Source of the DNA: an uncultured Clostridia bacterium
GTDB lineage: Bacteria > Bacillota > Clostridia > TANB77 > CAG-508
Length of the DNA: 32,456 nucleotides
Assembly: GCA_944393565.1 (NCBI GenBank)
Contig: CALYAM010000013.1
Span: forward strand, 1-32,456
Direction: 5' to 3'
Shown here: positions 17,229 to 27,010 of the stretch, one piece after another
Numbering within the stretch: the first letter of the stretch is position 1
How the letters are laid out: every line of letters begins with the position of its first letter
The notes under the pieces: generated by a model
Told to the model about the DNA's origin: nothing
Database searches by the model: none
What the model saw: only the letters and a program-made list of their open reading frames with translations
Made by a program: the position numbers and the translations under genes

Positions 17229-17576
17229 TTACATTACATTATTTAGCTCATGTTTTACATGCTCTAACATATTTGCAATTTGTTTGTCTGTAAACCTAGT
17301 TTGTATCTTAGTAATTTCAGTTAGAATTTCCGATATTTTTTTTTCCTGTTTTAATGTTTTTTGCATAATGTTTAGCTTTTCTTCATACTCGAAAAGTCTA
17401 TTTTCCCCCTTTTTTATATTGTCTCTCGCTGCTTGTCTTGTCATATTTCTATTTTCTGCAATTTCTGATAAAGACAAATCGCTATTATAGTAATCATCCA
17501 AGAAATTATACTGTGTAGTTGTTAAAAGTTTTCCATATATTTGAAGTAATATGCTTATTTGTACATTCTTTTCCAA
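17229..17576 (-). CDS. ylxM: YlxM-family helix-turn-helix protein
   Basis: 115 aa. It has a sigma-70 region 4-like helix-turn-helix: LSLSEIAENRNMTRQAARDNIKKGE (about 33-57). YlxM/p13 proteins stand before ffh in Gram-positive bacteria and modulate SRP function. TTG 17576 lies six bases after AGAGGTG and gives MEKNVQIS, the usual family start; GTG three codons earlier is inside the ribosome site. It is the first gene of the ffh operon. There is no in-frame CGG. Confidence 0.9.
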   Translation of the reverse strand: MEKNVQISILLQIYGKLLTTTQYNFLDDYYNSDLSLSEIAENRNMTRQAARDNIKKGENRLFEYEEKLNIMQKTLKQEKKISEILTEITKIQTRFTDKQIANMLEHVKHELNNVM

Positions 17577-17607
17577 GATAATCACCTCTCTTTTGTAATG
17601 CTATTAT

Positions 17608-17636
17608 ACTTTACACTATTTTTTCGTTTTTGTCAA
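17608..17636 (-). promoter_or_regulatory. Promoter of the ylxM-ffh-rpsP operon
   Basis: A perfect TTGACA (17636-17631) is followed after 17 bases by TAAAGT (17613-17608); a perfect TATAAT lies 5 bases further on. Between here and 17811 the DNA is AT-rich and I see no gene. Confidence 0.6.
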
Positions 17637-17810
17637 TACTTTGTGTAAAATTTTACAAATAATAAATATCTTTATTGTGTGCAGAAAAATTACTAAAAAA
17701 TTGAACTCGCTATTACAAAATCTATTTTCGATATATTCGCTATATAATATTAATAAGCAGTTTATTTAATTATATAAATTCCATAAATTGTTTCTATAAA
17801 CCTTAAAGAA

Positions 17811-17840
17811 GAAAAGGAATGATTAAAATCACTCCTTTTC
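17811..17840 (-). terminator. Terminator after the pilin-like gene
   Basis: A 14-bp stem (17811-17824 with 17827-17840; one G-U pair in the minus-strand RNA), followed by TTCTTT. It lies 24 bases after the stop of the 17864-20059 gene. Confidence 0.75.
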
Positions 17841-17863
17841 TTTTATTTGCATATATGTTGTTA

Positions 17864-20059
17864 TTAATACATAATTAAAATTGGGCGGAAGCCACTGTTG
17901 TCGTACACATTGCCACTAGCACAAGTGAAAGCAAAGACACCTCCTCCACCAGAACCGTTGTCAAGAGTTCCACCACGGAGGAAAAATGGAACATTAAGGT
18001 ATGGAAAATTAGCAAAGTCGTTATTCCATGATAACCCCCATGTTTTTCCTGCATCATCTCGGCTAGTTTCCCATGTTGCGTCTCCGTATTTGTTGCTATT
18101 TGCCTGGTAATTTGCTTTTCTATCCGTTTCATTGTCTGCCACTCCTGTTCCTGCATATTCTTGTTTTTGGCTTGCTACTAAATTTCTAAAGTATGTTATT
18201 TGACTCGTTTTTCCATTTGTTAGGTAACTTGCCACGTATTCCCATGCCCCTCCTGATATATCATATATTCCATATATGTTTCTTGTACTACTTCCTCTTT
18301 GCCCTTCTTCTGTTTGGTATCTATAATATGTTTTTGTATATTGGCTTCCATTTAGGCTTCCATCTGTTGCATAATTTTGATATGTTATGCTTATTGTCTC
18401 TGGATTGCTTTTATCTACATTACCTATTGCTTTACTTGCTACTATTATGCTTTCATCTCTGCTACTTCCTACCATTCCTGTCATTGTTGTATAATATGTA
18501 TTATGCTTATATGTTGCATTTTCATTTGCTACTATATCTCCTTCATGATATGGATTTGTCCATACTCCTGAATTTGCATCCGCATTTGTTTGCTTGTTTC
18601 CATAATCGCTTTGTGTTAAGTATGCTATTGCACCCCATTCACTATTTTTCATCATATATGCTTGTGCTCCACTTAGTCCATGTATATTTCCTTTCTGTGT
18701 CATCCTTTTACAAGCTTTATCTATCTGATCTGCTGTTATTTTTCTCCAGCTTGTTACATTTGGTACACTTCTTACATTATCTGTTTCATTATTTGTTCTT
18801 CCATAGTTTGCCCCTAAGTTTGGGTTTTCTGCTGTTGTAGTGCTACTACTTGCTTCAAATTTCGCTACCCAAAATCCGGTTATTTCTTTTCCGTTTCCGC
18901 CTAAATCTATATTACTGGTAAAAGCTGGGTGTATTAGCCAATTTCCTTCTCCACTTGTTGTGGCATATTTTACATCTTCATTATCAGTTGAAAGCCCTGT
19001 TGTTCCTTTCAAAAATTTAATATTAATGTTTCCTTCTAACGGAAGTGCTGTACTACTAGTTGGGTGATATCCTGAAGATATTTGATATGCATATCTTGGT
19101 ATCCATACAAACATACTACCCATTTTATCGGAATCTATTGTTCCATCATCATTTATTGTTAACCCATCTTGTAGCATTGCATTTGCCCATTGTTTTTTTT
19201 CACTTGAGTAGTCATACCATGTTCCACCATTTTCTTCTGTAATTTTCCATTTTCCTTTTTCTTTATCATAAACAACAGGAACCATACCAGAATCTAGCTT
19301 TGGCTTATTTGTTAACACTATTTCTGTTGTTTTTTCCGTAACATTGCCAGCTGCATCTGTTACTCTTATTTTATATATTCCACTTCTATCTATCAAAATT
19401 TCATTTTCCTGAACTGTTTTCCAATTTTTCTCTACATTGTCATTATATAAGCAGTATGAAATCATACCTTTATTTATATTTCCATTATAAACAATGTTTT
19501 CAATCCTTATGGTTGCACTTAATCCATATATTTTTTTACTTATTTCAAACGATGGTCCTTTTGTATTTTTATCAACATACTCTATATTGTCCCATCCTTC
19601 TACTCTGTAAATATAATTTCCATCTTTTTTTACTCCATTAATATCTACAACATCCCTTTTTGAGAAGTTAATAATAACCTCACGATTTATTCCAGATACA
19701 CCTATAGCCTCTAAATTTTTTTTATTAAAATATCTAAAGCCTTCTTCACTACTACCTTGCAATGCCTTTGATATTTTTCCTTTTATATTAGAATTTAATG
19801 TTGATATTGTTTGCCCCAATGTATCTATTTCTTCTTGTGTTAAATTTTCAGATGCAATCTCATTTACTCTAGCATGAATAATTTTAAGTTCTGTATTAAA
19901 TTGTGTTACTCTTGAATTTGCAATAGTATCTACTCCTGTATATATTGTTACACTAGAAATAATAATTATAACCATTATTATAATTGCTAAGCTAATTAAA
20001 GTAATCCCCTTCTTACTATCAATTTTATTCTTGCAATTATTCTCAAATATTTGTTTCAT
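17864..20059 (-). CDS. Pilin-like surface protein with C-terminal FGE/C-type-lectin-like domain
   Basis: 731 aa. A type IV pilin-like N terminus (KKGITLISLAIIIMVIIII, residues 18-36; Ser where pilins have Glu5), then a helical region, an Ig-like segment around 150-245 (RSGIYKIRVTDAAGNVTEKT), and a formylglycine-generating-enzyme/sulfatase-modifying-like fold from about 265: MFVWIPRYAYQI, FWVAKFEAS, ISGGAWEYVASY, and the end PFFLRGGTLDNG to NSGFRPILI. It is probably carried to the surface and used for binding, not catalysis. The last 35 codons are richer in G, C and C-ending codons than the rest. That, with the position at the extreme C terminus of a lectin-like fold, is the arrangement of diversity-generating retroelement targets. 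AGGGAG precedes the ATG. There is no in-frame CGG. Confidence 0.75.
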   Translation of the reverse strand: MKQIFENNCKNKIDSKKGITLISLAIIIMVIIIISSVTIYTGVDTIANSRVTQFNTELKIIHARVNEIASENLTQEEIDTLGQTISTLNSNIKGKISKALQGSSEEGFRYFNKKNLEAIGVSGINREVIINFSKRDVVDINGVKKDGNYIYRVEGWDNIEYVDKNTKGPSFEISKKIYGLSATIRIENIVYNGNINKGMISYCLYNDNVEKNWKTVQENEILIDRSGIYKIRVTDAAGNVTEKTTEIVLTNKPKLDSGMVPVVYDKEKGKWKITEENGGTWYDYSSEKKQWANAMLQDGLTINDDGTIDSDKMGSMFVWIPRYAYQISSGYHPTSSTALPLEGNINIKFLKGTTGLSTDNEDVKYATTSGEGNWLIHPAFTSNIDLGGNGKEITGFWVAKFEASSSTTTAENPNLGANYGRTNNETDNVRSVPNVTSWRKITADQIDKACKRMTQKGNIHGLSGAQAYMMKNSEWGAIAYLTQSDYGNKQTNADANSGVWTNPYHEGDIVANENATYKHNTYYTTMTGMVGSSRDESIIVASKAIGNVDKSNPETISITYQNYATDGSLNGSQYTKTYYRYQTEEGQRGSSTRNIYGIYDISGGAWEYVASYLTNGKTSQITYFRNLVASQKQEYAGTGVADNETDRKANYQANSNKYGDATWETSRDDAGKTWGLSWNNDFANFPYLNVPFFLRGGTLDNGSGGGGVFAFTCASGNVYDNSGFRPILIMY
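17883..17980 (-). other. Possible DGR variable region
   Basis: The final coding stretch runs from RGGTLDNG to GFRP. It uses GAC, AAC, TTC, TAC and GGC far more than the AT-rich body of the gene, and matches the frame of C-type-lectin DGR targets (RGG, a variable stretch, then GFRP). No reverse transcriptase or template repeat is in the window, so this rests on domain type and composition only. Confidence 0.4.
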
Positions 20060-20124
20060 TTGTACTCTCTCCCTTATAGTTTAGCATTGATACAAGTTAA
20101 TTTTACATATTGCAAAAAATATTT

Positions 20125-20916
20125 TTATTCTTCAGTTTCTTCTATATTGTCTATGTCTATACCATATTGCTGATAAATCCACGCACTATAGTCAAAAGGA
20201 GCAACAACAGTAGGTTCTCCATAGTCTACACCAAATGTATCAACAGTCATTTTAGTTATAACCGGTGGATTAACAGGTCTATCAGATGCAATTGTATTGC
20301 CATTTTCATCTTTTGGTGCTTCTTCGTCTTCTGCTAAATTTTCTGTACGATACAGTACTTCTGTATTAGCAATTGCATCTATAACATCCATTCCTTCTAT
20401 TACTTTACCAAAAGCTGCATAATAACCATCTAAGCTTGTTGCATCTTGTGTCATTATAAAAAATTGCGTTCCTGCTGAATTATATGTATAGTTTGTTAAT
20501 CCTTCTCCTAGATTACTGTAATCTCCTCTTGCCATGGATAAAACTCCTCTTTCATGTTTTAATTTGTTATCTTTATATCCATTGGCAATAAATTCTCCTG
20601 GAATCGCATAATCTAATGTTCCACTTCCTGTTCCATCTTTGTCTCCACCTTGGATCATAAAGTCTGGAATTGTTCTGTGGAATGTCAGTCCGTCATAATA
20701 TCCCTCCTGAATCTTTTTTATAAAATGAGCCACTGTATTAGGTGCCATATCAGGATATAGTTCCATTTTCACTGTGCCATACCCTTCTACTTCCATTGTA
20801 ACAATTGGGTTTTGGACTGTTTGTGTTACTTTTTTATAATAGCCATAGCCCAAATATGCAATAATACATACAGTTAAAATAATAATTATTCCCCAAATTA
20901 GATTTGTTTTTTTCAT
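20125..20916 (-). CDS. Membrane-anchored cyclophilin-type peptidyl-prolyl isomerase
   Basis: 263 aa. One N-terminal membrane segment (about 7-26), then a cyclophilin domain: APNTVAHFIKKI, YYDGLTFHRTIPDFMIQGGD with the catalytic Arg, GVLSMARG, AGTQFFIMTQD and YAAFGKVIEGMDV. It ends in an acidic tail (DNIEETEE). It probably folds proteins outside the membrane. The gene is 27 bases after disA and 65 before the pilin-like gene. AGGAGG lies before the ATG. There is no in-frame CGG. Confidence 0.93.
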   Translation of the reverse strand: MKKTNLIWGIIIILTVCIIAYLGYGYYKKVTQTVQNPIVTMEVEGYGTVKMELYPDMAPNTVAHFIKKIQEGYYDGLTFHRTIPDFMIQGGDKDGTGSGTLDYAIPGEFIANGYKDNKLKHERGVLSMARGDYSNLGEGLTNYTYNSAGTQFFIMTQDATSLDGYYAAFGKVIEGMDVIDAIANTEVLYRTENLAEDEEAPKDENGNTIASDRPVNPPVITKMTVDTFGVDYGEPTVVAPFDYSAWIYQQYGIDIDNIEETEE

Positions 20917-20943
20917 TGTTATTTCATTCCTCCTAAATTACAT

Positions 20944-22011
20944 TTATAGCATAACATTATCAAATACAAATTGTTCTTGCATTCTTTTTAATGATTGCTT
21001 AATTGTTCTTGCTCTAACTTCTCCTATTCCCTCTACTTCATCTAATTGTTCTATGTCTGCTGCTAGAATATATTGGAAAGATTTAAATGTTTTTATCATG
21101 TTTGCAACAATGTTACTAGGCACTCTTGGTATTTTATTTAATATTCTATAACCTTTAGTATATACTGCTACTTCCTCATATGTTTCAAAATTTTCATAGC
21201 CAAGTAAATCTGCAATTTTATTTGAGACAATTAATCCGTCTGCATCTAGGTTTCTAATTTTAGATAGTATATCTTTTTCATCTTTTTTCTTTCCAACCAT
21301 GTAGTCTTTTATCATAAGAAGTTCTTCTTGTTCAAAATCGCCAATAAGTTCTTCTAATTGCATTTTTATTAATCTACCATCTTCCCCGAGTTCATATATG
21401 TTTCGTTTTACTTCTTCTGCTATTTTTTGTACCATTTCTGCTCTTTGTATACATGTAATAACATTATCTAATGTAACTATATCATTAAACTCGTATTCAT
21501 TTAGCATGTTTAATTTATTGTCAAATACTTTCTTATATTTTTCCAATGTTTGTAGAGCTTGGTTTGCCTTAGTAATTACCTTTGATGCATCTTCTATGAC
21601 ATATCGAAAATTACCTTTAAATGTTGTAATTATATTTCTTCTTTGTGATATACTAATAACCAGTTTTCCAGTTTGTTTTGCAGTACGTTCTGCTGTTCTG
21701 TGTCTTGTTCCAGTTTCATTTGTTAAGATACTAGAAGATGGAATTAGCTGTGCATTTGCATATAGGATTTTTTTCAAATCTTCGCTTAGTATAATTGCTC
21801 CATCCATTTTTGCAAGTTCATATAATCTAGATGGTGTATAATCTTGATTTATATAAAAGCCTCCATCAACTATATCAAGAACTTCTTTTGCATCACTTAC
21901 AACAATTAAAGCACCTGTTTTAGCTTTTAATATGTTTTCTAGACCTAGCCTTAGTTCTGTTCCTGGTGCAATTAATTTTAAAATATCAATCTGTACTTCT
22001 TTTTCATCCAC
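20944..22011 (-). CDS. disA: DNA-integrity scanning diadenylate cyclase DisA
   Basis: 355 aa, normal length. The diadenylate cyclase domain has the catalytic D70-G71-A72 (KMDGAIILS) and the ATP-binding GTRHRTAER (about 101-109). A helical linker and a C-terminal helix-hairpin-helix domain that binds branched DNA follow (QLDEVEGIGEVRARTIKQSL). DisA makes cyclic di-AMP and slows at DNA branches. GTG 22011 is the first usable in-frame start; its ribosome site is weak. It follows radA by 16 bases, the classical radA-disA pair. There is no in-frame CGG. Confidence 0.96.
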   Translation of the reverse strand: MDEKEVQIDILKLIAPGTELRLGLENILKAKTGALIVVSDAKEVLDIVDGGFYINQDYTPSRLYELAKMDGAIILSEDLKKILYANAQLIPSSSILTNETGTRHRTAERTAKQTGKLVISISQRRNIITTFKGNFRYVIEDASKVITKANQALQTLEKYKKVFDNKLNMLNEYEFNDIVTLDNVITCIQRAEMVQKIAEEVKRNIYELGEDGRLIKMQLEELIGDFEQEELLMIKDYMVGKKKDEKDILSKIRNLDADGLIVSNKIADLLGYENFETYEEVAVYTKGYRILNKIPRVPSNIVANMIKTFKSFQYILAADIEQLDEVEGIGEVRARTIKQSLKRMQEQFVFDNVML

Positions 22012-22027
22012 ACCTTATCACTGCCTT

Positions 22028-23385
22028 TTATCTTAATTTTAGGTATTTCATTGCTTCTAAGATATTTTTCACACCTATTATATCTAAATTAAATTTATCT
22101 TTCAATAGTTTTTTGTTACTTTCTGGAAGGATACACGTTTTAAATCCAAGCTTTTCCGCTTCTTTGACCCTCTTTTCTATCATATTAACTGCTCTTACTT
22201 CTCCTGTAAGACCAACCTCTCCAATTGCTATTGTTCCCTTAGGTATAGGAATGTTTTTATAGCTAGAACATACTGAAAGTATTGTTCCTAAATCTAAGGC
22301 TGGCTCATTAATTTTAATTCCTCCTACTATATTTAGATAAACATCTTGCCCCCCTAGTGGAAGTCCTGCACGCTTTTCTAGCACTGCAATTAGAAGAGTT
22401 AATCTATTATAATCTATACCATTTGCTGTCCTCCTTGGTATTCCAAATACACTCATTGTTGTTAATGCTTGAAGTTCAACGAGTATCGGCCTAGTTCCTT
22501 CTATACTTGCTACAATAATTGAGCCTGGTGGCACATCTTCTCTTTCTTCTATCAATACAGATGATGGATTTAACACTTCCACCATTCCTTCTGATTTCAT
22601 TTCAAACATTCCAATTTCATTTGTAGAGCCAAAACGATTTTTTACACCTCTTAGAATTCTATATGAAAAATAGCGTTCTCCTTCAAGATATAATACAGTG
22701 TCTACCATGTGTTCTAGCACCCTAGGTCCTGCTATGTTTCCATCTTTAGTAACATGTCCTATAATAATTGTAGTAATAGCATTTTTTTTGCAACATTGCA
22801 TTACTCTACTTGTTATCTCTCTTACCTGACTAACACTACCTGGTGCTGCTGTTAAATCCTCACTATACATTGTTTGTATTGAATCTATAATTACAAGTTT
22901 TGGATTAACTGTTGTTATGCTTTCTTCTATTATATCAATATTTGTTTCTCCTAAGAAAAGAATGTTTTCATTATATATTCCTAGCCTATCTGCTCTAAGT
23001 TTAATTTGCTCCGCAGATTCTTCTCCAGATATGTATAGTACTTTTCCTTCTCCATGTAAATTATTGCATATTTGCAATATTAGTGTAGACTTTCCAATTC
23101 CTGGTTCTCCACCGTAATAGTGTAAGTGAACCTTTTACTACTCCCCCTCCAAGCACTCTGTCTAGCTCACGAAATCCGAGTTGATACTCTCGTAGTTTCA
23201 GTTTTTTGCACGTTGTTTAGCAAAATTGGTGAATCAATATTTGCTCTTTGTTTTTTTCCAGTACTTGATTTTGATAATTTTTGTTCATAAAAGCTATTCC
23301 ATTCATTACATTCTGGACATTTCCCTAGCCATTTAGCTGATTCGAAACCACAATTGCTACAAACAAAAACACTTGTCTTAGGCAT
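22028..23385 (-). CDS. radA: DNA repair ATPase RadA (Sms), read through two CGGN sites
   Basis: 451 aa with two Gly recodings, the usual length. A zinc finger (CSNCG, CPEC) is at the start. The zero frame breaks at codon 70 (CGG 23176-23178). Skipping C gives [19 protein letters not shown]. That frame meets CGG again at 23112-23114, and the second skip gives [16 protein letters not shown], the RadA Walker A (residues 91-100). The KNRFG motif, [21 protein letters not shown] and the Lon-like C-terminal domain ([12 protein letters not shown]) follow. RadA is a RecA-like helicase that helps branch migration in recombination. Two one-base insertions 64 bases apart, both before a conserved Gly, with everything else intact, argue against decay. 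The gene stands upstream of disA. Confidence 0.94.
23111..23114 (-). other. CGGT recoding site 2 of radA (read as Gly91)
   Basis: TTA is followed by CGG then T. Skipping C turns LLRWRTR into [12 protein letters not shown], the RadA P loop. Confidence 0.9.
23175..23178 (-). other. CGGA recoding site 1 of radA (read as Gly70)
   Basis: ACT is followed by CGG then A. The zero frame gives STRIS and a stop. Skipping C gives [14 protein letters not shown], in which TG and ELDRVLGGG are family hallmarks. Confidence 0.9.
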
Positions 23386-23430
23386 ATAATTCCTCCCTTA
23401 GGCCTTTATCAAAATACCAATGAAAATATT

Positions 23431-25336
23431 TTATATTAACCCCTTTGATAAAAGCTTTTCTAATGTAATTATAAACATTGCATGTGACCACCCAAGACCT
23501 ATTACCCAGGCAGGTTGCATTGTTTTATTGTCTATTTGTTCTGCTAATAACCCATTTTCTCTACTCGTTGTTACAACAAAATCAAAGCATTCTTTTGCTT
23601 TTTTGTTTTCTCCAGCTTCTAAATAATAATTTGCAAGCCACAAGTTTGAAATTACCCATGGGTTTTTACCTCCCATATAATTATCGCCTTCATACCTTAA
23701 GTAGCCTCCTGTATATGTTCTTAAAGTAAGGTTCATTTTTTCTATTGTATTTGTTATCTTTTTTTCCTTAGCTGAATATAATCTAAATGGTGTTACCAAT
23801 CCTAATAAACTAATATCCATTTTTTTATCTATATTTCTTACAAAGCAATTGTTTTCTTTATCATATAAATTATTTTCTATATAATTTTTAATCTCTCTTA
23901 ATATAGTATTTATCTCTTCTGTTGTCTTTCTTATTTTCTCTAATTTTATTCTATTATTGTCAAATGAAGATTTTAATTTTTCATATATTTTAATCATACT
24001 TTCTAAAGCAGAAAATATAACTGCTAGTGAATATGTATGTATTCCTTCATTTTCTTCCCATATGTCATAAGATTTTGGCATTTTAAGCTTTTCTTGTTGT
24101 ATGTCTTTTACATATTTTATTAAAAATTCAACTGCTTTTTCAACCATTTTTAAATTATCTTTTAAAAATTTTTCATCTTTTGTTCTTTCATAGTGGTCAT
24201 AAACACCATACACAACAGAAGCTGTTTCATCTATTTGATAGCCCCACGCTGGAGCTAAATGGCCATCTGTAAAAAATCTTTGTTCCCACATTCCATTTTT
24301 ACTTTGTGTGTTTTTACAAAAAACTCTGTAAAACTTTTCTGTTTCTTTCTCCATTCCTATAATATCCATTGCTTTTGCAATAAAAACTGCATCTCTTGGC
24401 CAGCAATATGAGTATCTGCCACATTTCGTTCTATCTTCATCTACCTCAATCCCTGCTGAAATCCCCCCATTATTGTGGTTTATAAGTAGCGCGTATAATA
24501 ATATTGTTCTATTGTAAATTGTTAAAATTCTGTCATAATACACAGTTTTATTTTGTTTTATAGGAAGTTTTGAATGTGCTTTTAAATACTTTCTCCAATA
24601 TGTTCTAACATTGTTATATTCTTTTTCTATGTCTATTTTTTTTATTCTTTCTATCGTATCTTCTAACTCGCAAATTGTATTTTTCTCATTGTTTTGTGCA
24701 ACCAAAATATATAAGTCAAACTTTATTTTTTCTCGTGCGTGAAGCGTACCTAAATCATAACTAATACTTGAATCTTGTGACATTCCAATGTAATCTTTAT
24801 CTCCTATTACTCCATCCATAATATTTTGACTGCTGTTGTTAATTTGTGAAGAGAATATTTTTTCTTTTGAAAATGTGCAAAAACTATAATCATGCGTATA
24901 TTGTACTAGAGTTTCTTTTTGATGATATCCACTTACTTGATTATTGTCATTACTCAAAAGCTCTGAGTAAACTAAAAAATTTAAGTTCAAATCAATATTA
25001 CTTTGGTTTACTATCTCGTAGCGTTTTACTAAAACTGTTTCCTTTAACATAACGAAATCAGTTTGTATAATTTTTACATTAAAATATGTATTGTAAATTT
25101 CTGTTCTTAAAATGTTTGTGCCTTCTACGTATTCTTGATTATATATATTATTTATATCATTGTGTAAGTAAATCATCCCTGAATCATTTAGGCGAATTCC
25201 CACGTGAAAGAAGCGTATAAATTGCTTGTAATCTACATTTGGATATAATAGTCTCAGCAATTCACCATTCTTGCTATAGCTTGCTACCATTTGCTTATTG
25301 CCGAATAACAGCATCGTTGAAATATTTTGTATTCAT
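23431..25336 (-). CDS. Cytoplasmic GH15 glucoamylase-type hydrolase, read through an early CGGN site
   Basis: 634 aa if CGGC at 25300-25303 is read as Gly12. A GH15 enzyme: N-terminal beta-sandwich to about 250, then the (alpha/alpha)6 barrel with GRYSYCWPRDAVFIAKAM, GYQIDETASVVYGV, the general acid in YDIWEENEG and the general base in GLLAEQID. It has no signal peptide, so it should release glucose from internal alpha-glucans. The uninterrupted frame begins only at ATG 25314, which has no ribosome site. ATG 25336 has AAGGAG eight bases before it and reads MNTKYFNDAVI, then CGGC. Skipping C gives IGNKQMVASYSKNGELL, a good GH15 start (NDAxIGN). The gene is 22 bases after the MBL gene. Confidence 0.9.
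25300..25303 (-). other. CGGC recoding site of the GH15 gene (read as Gly12)
   Basis: ATT is followed by CGG then C at codon 12 from ATG 25336. The zero frame reads CGG CAA TAA and ends after 13 residues; the shift yields NDAVIGNKQ and joins the long frame. Confidence 0.85.
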
Positions 25337-25358
25337 TTGTTTTCTCCTTAATTTATTT

Positions 25359-27002
25359 CTATTCTATTATTTTTACTATTTGATTTTCAAGTTCATGTAT
25401 TTTATTTTTTAATTTTGCAACTTCCTCATCGCTCGTATCTTCATTTAGTAATTCACTTTTTACAATTGATTTCATCTCTGTAATTTCTGCTTCAATATTG
25501 TCAAGTTTTTGTAAAATTTCTAGTCTTATAAATCTATATTTTTCTGGAACTTCTAGCCTATTTTTAATTTCTATTTCATCATTTAATTCATACACATCTC
25601 CAAAGTCTGGGATTGTAACAGGTATTCCTGTTTCCTTTTTTATTTTATCTTTTAATATTATTTGGCCTTCTGGTTCTCCATGAACTAGGAAAATATGTTT
25701 TGGTTTTGTTATAAATGAATATATAAAATTCATAAGCCATTCTTGATCTGCATGTCCAGAATATCCTTCTATATATTCAATTCTTGCATTTACTGCAATT
25801 TCTTCGCCAAATATTTTAACCTTTTTTGCTCCATCTACAATGCTTCTTCCAAGTGTTCCTGGTGCTTGATAGCCAACAAAAAGTATTGTACTATTTGGGT
25901 TCCATAAATTATGTTTTAAATGATGTTTTATTCTACCTACTTCACACATTCCACTTGCCGATATTATAATGCAAGGTTCTTCTGTTTCATTTAAAGCTTT
26001 AGATTCATCAGCTGTTTTTGTAAATTTCAAACCTGGAAAGTCTAATGGATTTGCTCCTGATTGTATTTTTTCTTGCACTTCTTCTTCAAATAAATCCATA
26101 TTTTTCTTAAATATTTCTGTTGCTGAAATTGCAAGCGGACTATCTACATAAACAGATGTATGCATTAATTCCTCATATTTTTTTGCAAAGTTTTCATCAT
26201 CACTGTTGTCCTTTATGCTGTCTAATTCATATAATATTTCTTGTGTTCTTCCTACTGCAAAAGATGGAATAATTACTCTTCCTCCTTTTTCCAAGGTTTC
26301 TGATACAATATTTAAAAACATATTTGCTTTTTCATCGTTTCGTATGTGCAAGCGGTTACCATATGTGGATTCCATAACTAAATAGTCAGTGCTTTCTATC
26401 ATTGTTGGTGAATCTAATAATGGAATGTCATTATTTCCCAAGTCTCCTGTAAATACTGTCTTTTTTATCTGTCCATTTTCGGTTACCCATAGCTCTATTA
26501 TTGCAGATCCCAACATATGTCCTGCATCATTAAAGCGAACCTGAATATTTTTATCTATTTCTATAATTTCATCATAGTGAACAGGTTTCAATATTTCTAA
26601 TGAATCTATTGCATCCTGTGCTGTATACAATGGTGGTAGTAGTTCCTTCCCTTCCCTTTTTCTTTTTCTATTTTTCCATTCAATTTCAACTTCTTGTATG
26701 TGCCCACTGTCTGGTAGCATTATCCCACACAAATCGCAAGTAGCTTTTGTTGCAATAATTGGATTTCTGTATCCTTCCTTATACAGTTTGGGAATTCTAC
26801 CAGAGTGGTCAATGTGTGCATGTGTTAATAACATGAAATCGATTTCGTGTACATCAAATAAAAATGGGGTTTCATTTTGTAAGTCTTCTTTCGCTTGTCC
26901 TTGATACATTCCACAATCAACCAAAAATTTTTTCCCTGCACCTTCTACAAGGAAATTAGAACCAGTTACGGTTTTTGTTGCTCCTAAAAATGTAATCTTC
27001 AT
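25359..27002 (-). CDS. MBL-fold beta-CASP ribonuclease-like protein
   Basis: 547 aa. The metallo-beta-lactamase motif HAHIDHSGRIP (about 60-70) and later metal ligands in NDAGHMLGSA and FTGDLGN are present. The beta-CASP domain has VYVDSPLAISATEIF and IIISASGMCEVGR. The RNA-specificity motif comes at the end (GYSGHADQEWL, FLVHGEPEG). A C-terminal coiled coil covers about 500-547. The family (YSH1/CPSF-like) cuts RNA with zinc in the cytoplasm. It lies in the ftsK to disA gene series, 8 bases after the unknown coiled-coil gene. AGGAGG precedes the ATG. There is no in-frame CGG. Confidence 0.9.
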   Translation of the reverse strand: MKITFLGATKTVTGSNFLVEGAGKKFLVDCGMYQGQAKEDLQNETPFLFDVHEIDFMLLTHAHIDHSGRIPKLYKEGYRNPIIATKATCDLCGIMLPDSGHIQEVEIEWKNRKRKREGKELLPPLYTAQDAIDSLEILKPVHYDEIIEIDKNIQVRFNDAGHMLGSAIIELWVTENGQIKKTVFTGDLGNNDIPLLDSPTMIESTDYLVMESTYGNRLHIRNDEKANMFLNIVSETLEKGGRVIIPSFAVGRTQEILYELDSIKDNSDDENFAKKYEELMHTSVYVDSPLAISATEIFKKNMDLFEEEVQEKIQSGANPLDFPGLKFTKTADESKALNETEEPCIIISASGMCEVGRIKHHLKHNLWNPNSTILFVGYQAPGTLGRSIVDGAKKVKIFGEEIAVNARIEYIEGYSGHADQEWLMNFIYSFITKPKHIFLVHGEPEGQIILKDKIKKETGIPVTIPDFGDVYELNDEIEIKNRLEVPEKYRFIRLEILQKLDNIEAEITEMKSIVKSELLNEDTSDEEVAKLKNKIHELENQIVKIIE

Positions 27003-27010
27003 TTTACCTC

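Noticed and set aside
18193-18840. 215-residue plus-strand open frame
   Set aside because: It is antisense to the pilin-like gene, has a Leu/His/Tyr-rich composition typical of a shadow frame, and no ribosome site.
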